From the NCBI GenBank assembly GCA_023399105.1, contig JAEWQT010000288.1, forward strand, positions 1-6,924: a stretch of 6,924 bases of DNA, given 5' to 3'. The position numbers were made by a program, and so were the translations under genes. The notes beneath the pieces were generated by a model that saw only the letters and a program-made list of their open reading frames with translations, had not been told where the DNA came from and ran no database searches. The DNA comes from Pseudomonadota bacterium (lineage in GTDB: Bacteria; Pseudomonadota; Gammaproteobacteria; Pseudomonadales; Oceanobacteraceae). Below, piece by piece: positions 4,177-6,924 of this stretch (position 1 is the stretch's first letter; every line of letters begins with the position of its first letter).

Positions 4177-6145
4177 GGTCGTCACCGCTTAAACACCGGG
4201 TTTTCGGTATCCGGATTACAAAGCATGCGCCTTTGGCCGGGTGATTGTAGCAATGGATAGTGCCACCGTGTGCTTCAATGATCTGTCGTGTAACAAATAA
4301 CCCCAGTCCGGCGCCAGGGCGTTTGCTGTTGCCGCGTCGGTAGCGCTCAAAGATAATATCTCCGGCCAGTTCGTTGGGTATTCCCGGCCCTTCGTCGCAA
4401 ATGGTCAGTTGCAGTTGGGCGGTATCCAGCTGAGTCGTGATGCGTCCGGAGGCTGAATATTTAACCGCATTATCCAGAATATTGGATATGGCAATGCGCA
4501 GCAGTGCCGCATCGGCCTGAACATAAAAGGGCGGTGGTGACCCGGTTATTTCCTGATGGTCCAGTAAGAAAATAAAGGGATGTTTCTGTGATACCTGCAG
4601 CAGGGTAAGGGCCGAAAATATAATGTCAGTCAGGTTCGCTGGCTGTTCGTCCAGGTACAGGTTCCCTGCGGCCAAACGGGCGTCTGCCAGGCAATTGTCC
4701 GTCAGCTGATTCAGTCGTTCAGTGGCTCTTTGTATTTTCTGGTAACGACTACCACGGGGCGAGTCCGGTTGTTCTTCCAGACTACAGAGATTTTCCAGCG
4801 TACCGGCAATAATCGCCAGAGGAGTACGGAATTCGTGTGATACCATCCCCATAAACTGACGCTGGTGAAAACTGGCTTCGCGCTCTGTTTGCAGTTCGTG
4901 CGCCAGTTGTTGCTTTTCCAGTTGTTCCAGGTGTTTCTCCCGTATCCGGTAAACCGCTATTACCAATACAAGCAACATATTGGCAATGATCAGATACTGC
5001 CAGACCACATAGATTTCGCTGCGGAATGGGATCAGGCCAAATACCGACAACAGACTGAACAGGCTGCCCAGTATGCACACGGTTGGCAACAGGCTGGCTC
5101 CGAAGGTTTTCAGCGGAGCCGGCCGGGTAAACAGCAGGCGAATCAGGGCAATAAAAAAGAGGCAGGACGCAGACAGAAACAGGCTGGTCTTGATAAAAAC
5201 AGCCGTGCGATAGTGATCCATAAAAATCAGTGGCAACAGCAGCAGAGTGATAACACTGCAACCCAGTATTATCTTGTGTATACGGGGTAGCTGCTGGCGC
5301 AGCAGCAAAACTTCGCTGCTTAGCCACATTAATGCCGCATAGGTGGTCAGGGTAAAAATACTGGTTGAATAATGCTGCCAGGCCAGTGCTTGCGGAAACA
5401 GCCAGATCCAGAAGCCCTGCACACTGGCGACCAGAAGGTAAGCACTGGAAAAGGCGCTGCCCGCCCATAATAACGGCGTTTTCAGCAGCACAGCCAATAC
5501 GATGGCCAGCAGCGCCGACAGCAGGGCAATGCCTAAATAAAAACTCCAGAAGGCGATGGCATTACCGGAATAGCGCAGAAAATCTTCCGGCTGCCACAGG
5601 CGTACAAAATACATCATGGTACTGGACGTTTGCAGCCTTACCAGTACCTCATAGTCCTGCTGCGGGCTGGGCGGTGGCAGGCTGAATACCGCACCCCGGT
5701 AGTCCAGTCGCTGAATATCGGTACTGGTATTCAGTTTGGGGTGAAAATCGCCGGCCTGCAGTAATTGCCAGTTTGCTTCCTCATTGGCGGGTTTGAGATA
5801 CAAGCGGATGTCATCGATAAAATTCGGCCCGGTTTCCAACCAGCGGTTGCCGGCATTAAAGGCATTGGCCGGCAGGCGGAATTGCAGCCAGTAGGTAATG
5901 CGGGTGTAGCCGCGGGCAAAACCTTCCTGCTGCCATTCCGTGCTGTTGCGCAGTTGTTGTATGGCCTGTTCGGGTTGCAGTGTACCGGCCGGATCGGCAA
6001 TCACCTGATAGGGAAAATCTTTACCCAGTAACAGGGGTTCACCGGCCTGTGCCGGCATGATCCAGGCCAGGCAGAGCAGCCACAGCCAGCTGCGCCAGAG
6101 CCTGCCCTGCAGCGAGTGGTTAGGGCAGCGTTGATGGCGTGTCAT
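4166..6145 (-). CDS. Membrane sensor histidine kinase, 7TMR-DISM type
   Basis: 659 residues. Layout: basic N-terminus and signal peptide ending AQA (cleavage about 34/35); periplasmic 7TMR-DISMED2-like domain (about 40-185, including TYWLQFRLP at 84-92); seven membrane helices (about 198-399); a charged, probably coiled-coil linker (about 402-428, EKHLEQLEKQQLAHELQTER); HisKA dimerisation domain with phospho-acceptor H437 in SHEFRTP; HATPase domain with N-box N555 and N559 (NILDNAVKYS), G1 box DEGPGI (584-589), F-box FERYRRG (599-605) and G2 box GAGLGL (611-616). All catalytic motifs are intact. There is no receiver or Hpt domain, so it passes phosphate directly to a separate regulator, the gene that overlaps its stop. 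Ligands of DISMED2 domains are mostly unknown, with carbohydrate-like folds proposed for the family. The start at 6145 has only a weak GGA eight bases upstream. It is divergent from the secreted hydrolase gene. Confidence 0.94.
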   Translation of the reverse strand: MTRHQRCPNHSLQGRLWRSWLWLLCLAWIMPAQAGEPLLLGKDFPYQVIADPAGTLQPEQAIQQLRNSTEWQQEGFARGYTRITYWLQFRLPANAFNAGNRWLETGPNFIDDIRLYLKPANEEANWQLLQAGDFHPKLNTSTDIQRLDYRGAVFSLPPPSPQQDYEVLVRLQTSSTMMYFVRLWQPEDFLRYSGNAIAFWSFYLGIALLSALLAIVLAVLLKTPLLWAGSAFSSAYLLVASVQGFWIWLFPQALAWQHYSTSIFTLTTYAALMWLSSEVLLLRQQLPRIHKIILGCSVITLLLLPLIFMDHYRTAVFIKTSLFLSASCLFFIALIRLLFTRPAPLKTFGASLLPTVCILGSLFSLLSVFGLIPFRSEIYVVWQYLIIANMLLVLVIAVYRIREKHLEQLEKQQLAHELQTEREASFHQRQFMGMVSHEFRTPLAIIAGTLENLCSLEEQPDSPRGSRYQKIQRATERLNQLTDNCLADARLAAGNLYLDEQPANLTDIIFSALTLLQVSQKHPFIFLLDHQEITGSPPPFYVQADAALLRIAISNILDNAVKYSASGRITTQLDTAQLQLTICDEGPGIPNELAGDIIFERYRRGNSKRPGAGLGLFVTRQIIEAHGGTIHCYNHPAKGACFVIRIPKTRCLSGDDHDY

Positions 6146-6210
6146 AGGTGATCCATTGTTATCGGTAACGGCAGCTGAATAGAGTTTTTCATCTTGATGG
6201 TCGTTTTTAC

Positions 6211-6236
6211 CTTATACGCCGGCTAGAGTGTATAAG
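6211..6236. promoter_or_regulatory. Dyad CTTATAC-N12-GTATAAG between kinase and hydrolase genes
   Basis: Perfect 7-bp arms around a 12-base spacer in the middle of the 116-bp divergent intergenic region. Each arm contains TATAAG, a -10-like hexamer reading outwards in its own direction (6231-6236 for the hydrolase, 6216-6211 for the kinase). Neither has a good -35 box at 16-18 bases. The dyad may therefore be back-to-back activator-dependent promoters or an operator shared by both genes. Confidence 0.4.
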
Positions 6237-6261
6237 TTTTTCACTTCAGGGAGCACAACCT

Positions 6262-6924
6262 ATGACTGTACAAGTATTGCAATACCGGCAGATCCCTTCG
6301 CTGACGCAGTGGCTGCGTAACGCGCTGCTGAGCATCTGTGTGGCGACACCGCTGACGCTGCAGGCCGCTCCGGAGGGGGTAACCCAGGTCGATCTGGGCA
6401 AGGCGAAAGTGAGCATGATTAACGATGGTGTGTATGCACGCCCGCTGGATGAAAAATTTGTTACCAACGCGCCACTGGAGCAGGTAACCCAGGCGCTGCG
6501 CGACGTTGGTTTACCGGATGATCGTTTCGATATTCCGTTTAATCCGCTGCTGGTGGATATCGGCAAAGAGCGGGTATTGATTGATACCGGCCACGGTGAG
6601 TTTGGCGGCCCGACCATGGGCTTGCTGGTACAGCGGATGCAGGCCGCCGGTATGGATCCGGCATCGGTCACCACGGTGCTGATCACCCATTTTCATGGTG
6701 ACCATATCAATGGCCTGCGCAATAAAGCCGGCGAGCTGACCTTCCTCAATGCCAAAGTGGTAGTGCCGGCTGGCGAGTGGGACTGGTGGATGAACGACGA
6801 ACGTATGGCGCAAACACCGGAAGCGGCCCGTGGCACCTTTACCGGCGCCCGCCGGGTATTTGGCCCACTGGCCGATCGCGTAGTGAAAGTGCAGCCGGGT
6901 GATGAAGTGGTGCCGGGAATCCGT
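6262..6924 (+). CDS. Secreted metallo-beta-lactamase-fold hydrolase, N-terminal 221 residues
   Basis: An open frame from ATG 6262 to the right edge with no stop, so the C-terminus is missing. AGGGAG (6248-6253) lies eight bases before the start. Residues about 15-36 (QWLRNALLSICVATPLTLQAA) look like a Sec signal peptide, so the enzyme should act in the periplasm or outside the cell. The zinc motif HxHxDH is intact as HFHGDH (143-148), preceded by VLIDTGHGEFGGPTMG (105-120) and the strand VTTVLITHFHGDH. The pattern DTG-(G)PT-G, the helix AAGMDPASV, and later NAKVVVPAGEWDWW and TFTGARRVF are reminiscent of methyl parathion hydrolase/OPHC2-like enzymes and related lactonases, rather than glyoxalase II or RNase Z. 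Metal-dependent hydrolysis of an ester, lactone or phosphotriester is likely; the substrate is not determined. The remaining metal ligands lie beyond the window. Confidence 0.88.
   Translation, partial: MTVQVLQYRQIPSLTQWLRNALLSICVATPLTLQAAPEGVTQVDLGKAKVSMINDGVYARPLDEKFVTNAPLEQVTQALRDVGLPDDRFDIPFNPLLVDIGKERVLIDTGHGEFGGPTMGLLVQRMQAAGMDPASVTTVLITHFHGDHINGLRNKAGELTFLNAKVVVPAGEWDWWMNDERMAQTPEAARGTFTGARRVFGPLADRVVKVQPGDEVVPGIR

Noticed and set aside
3557..4260. Plus-strand frames over the response regulator
   Set aside because: Antisense shadows of an intact regulator with conserved D59, T86, K108 and winged helix.
4782..5468. 228-residue minus-strand frame within the kinase gene
   Set aside because: Shifted-frame shadow of the membrane part of the kinase, whose own frame has all family motifs.
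6246..6813. Minus-strand frames over the hydrolase
   Set aside because: Antisense to a frame with ribosome binding site, signal peptide and HFHGDH zinc motif that stays open to the window edge.

Overview
The window looks like a piece of a gammaproteobacterial chromosome, marine Oceanospirillales-like at a guess. This rests on the initiator tRNA sequence, the moderate GC content and the style of the signalling proteins; no species marker is present. It splits into an accessory left edge (about 1-1000) and a chromosomal part (about 1000-6924).

Left edge. An excisionase-like gene (minus strand, 9-242) runs into the first codons of a gene that leaves the window and starts MAKVR. That gene has a strong Shine-Dalgarno site and overlaps the excisionase stop, and is probably a tyrosine integrase. 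A small XRE/Cro-type regulator (plus strand, 368-589) is divergent from this pair. The 125-bp space between them holds overlapping divergent promoters and two copies of the same dyad, TGATAA-N6-TTATCA, one at each promoter. This looks like the lysogeny/excision switch of an integrated element. Between the regulator and the tRNA lie about 400 gene-free bases with three tandem 11-bp repeats (TTTGGGCACA core), an inverted copy of the same core, and an imperfect 26-bp direct repeat 219 bp apart. These are good candidates for recombinase arm sites. An initiator tRNA-fMet gene follows (minus strand, 1000-1076) with its own consensus promoter and terminator. Its 3' end faces the element, the expected geometry for tRNA-gene integration.

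Chromosomal part. A small hydrophobic protein of unknown function (1305-1571, plus) converges on a minus-strand cluster transcribed right to left: a hybrid membrane sensor kinase (4166-6145), an OmpR-type response regulator (3484-4176) whose start overlaps the kinase stop, and a membrane diguanylate cyclase (1583-3361). Kinase and cyclase share one input architecture: signal peptide, periplasmic 7TMR-DISMED2-like domain and a seven-helix 7TMR-DISM membrane module. They differ in output, HisKA/HATPase in one and GGDEF with an inhibitory site in the other. The cyclase leader carries a direct repeat and a small hairpin that places the Shine-Dalgarno sequence in its loop immediately before the start codon.

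Divergent from the kinase, a secreted metallo-beta-lactamase-fold hydrolase (from 6262, plus) resembles methyl-parathion-hydrolase/lactonase-type enzymes and runs off the right edge. A 7-bp-arm dyad sits in the shared 116-bp promoter region. A plausible reading is that the kinase senses an envelope or periplasmic signal and its regulator controls its own operon, the cyclase and perhaps the hydrolase. That regulatory link is inference.
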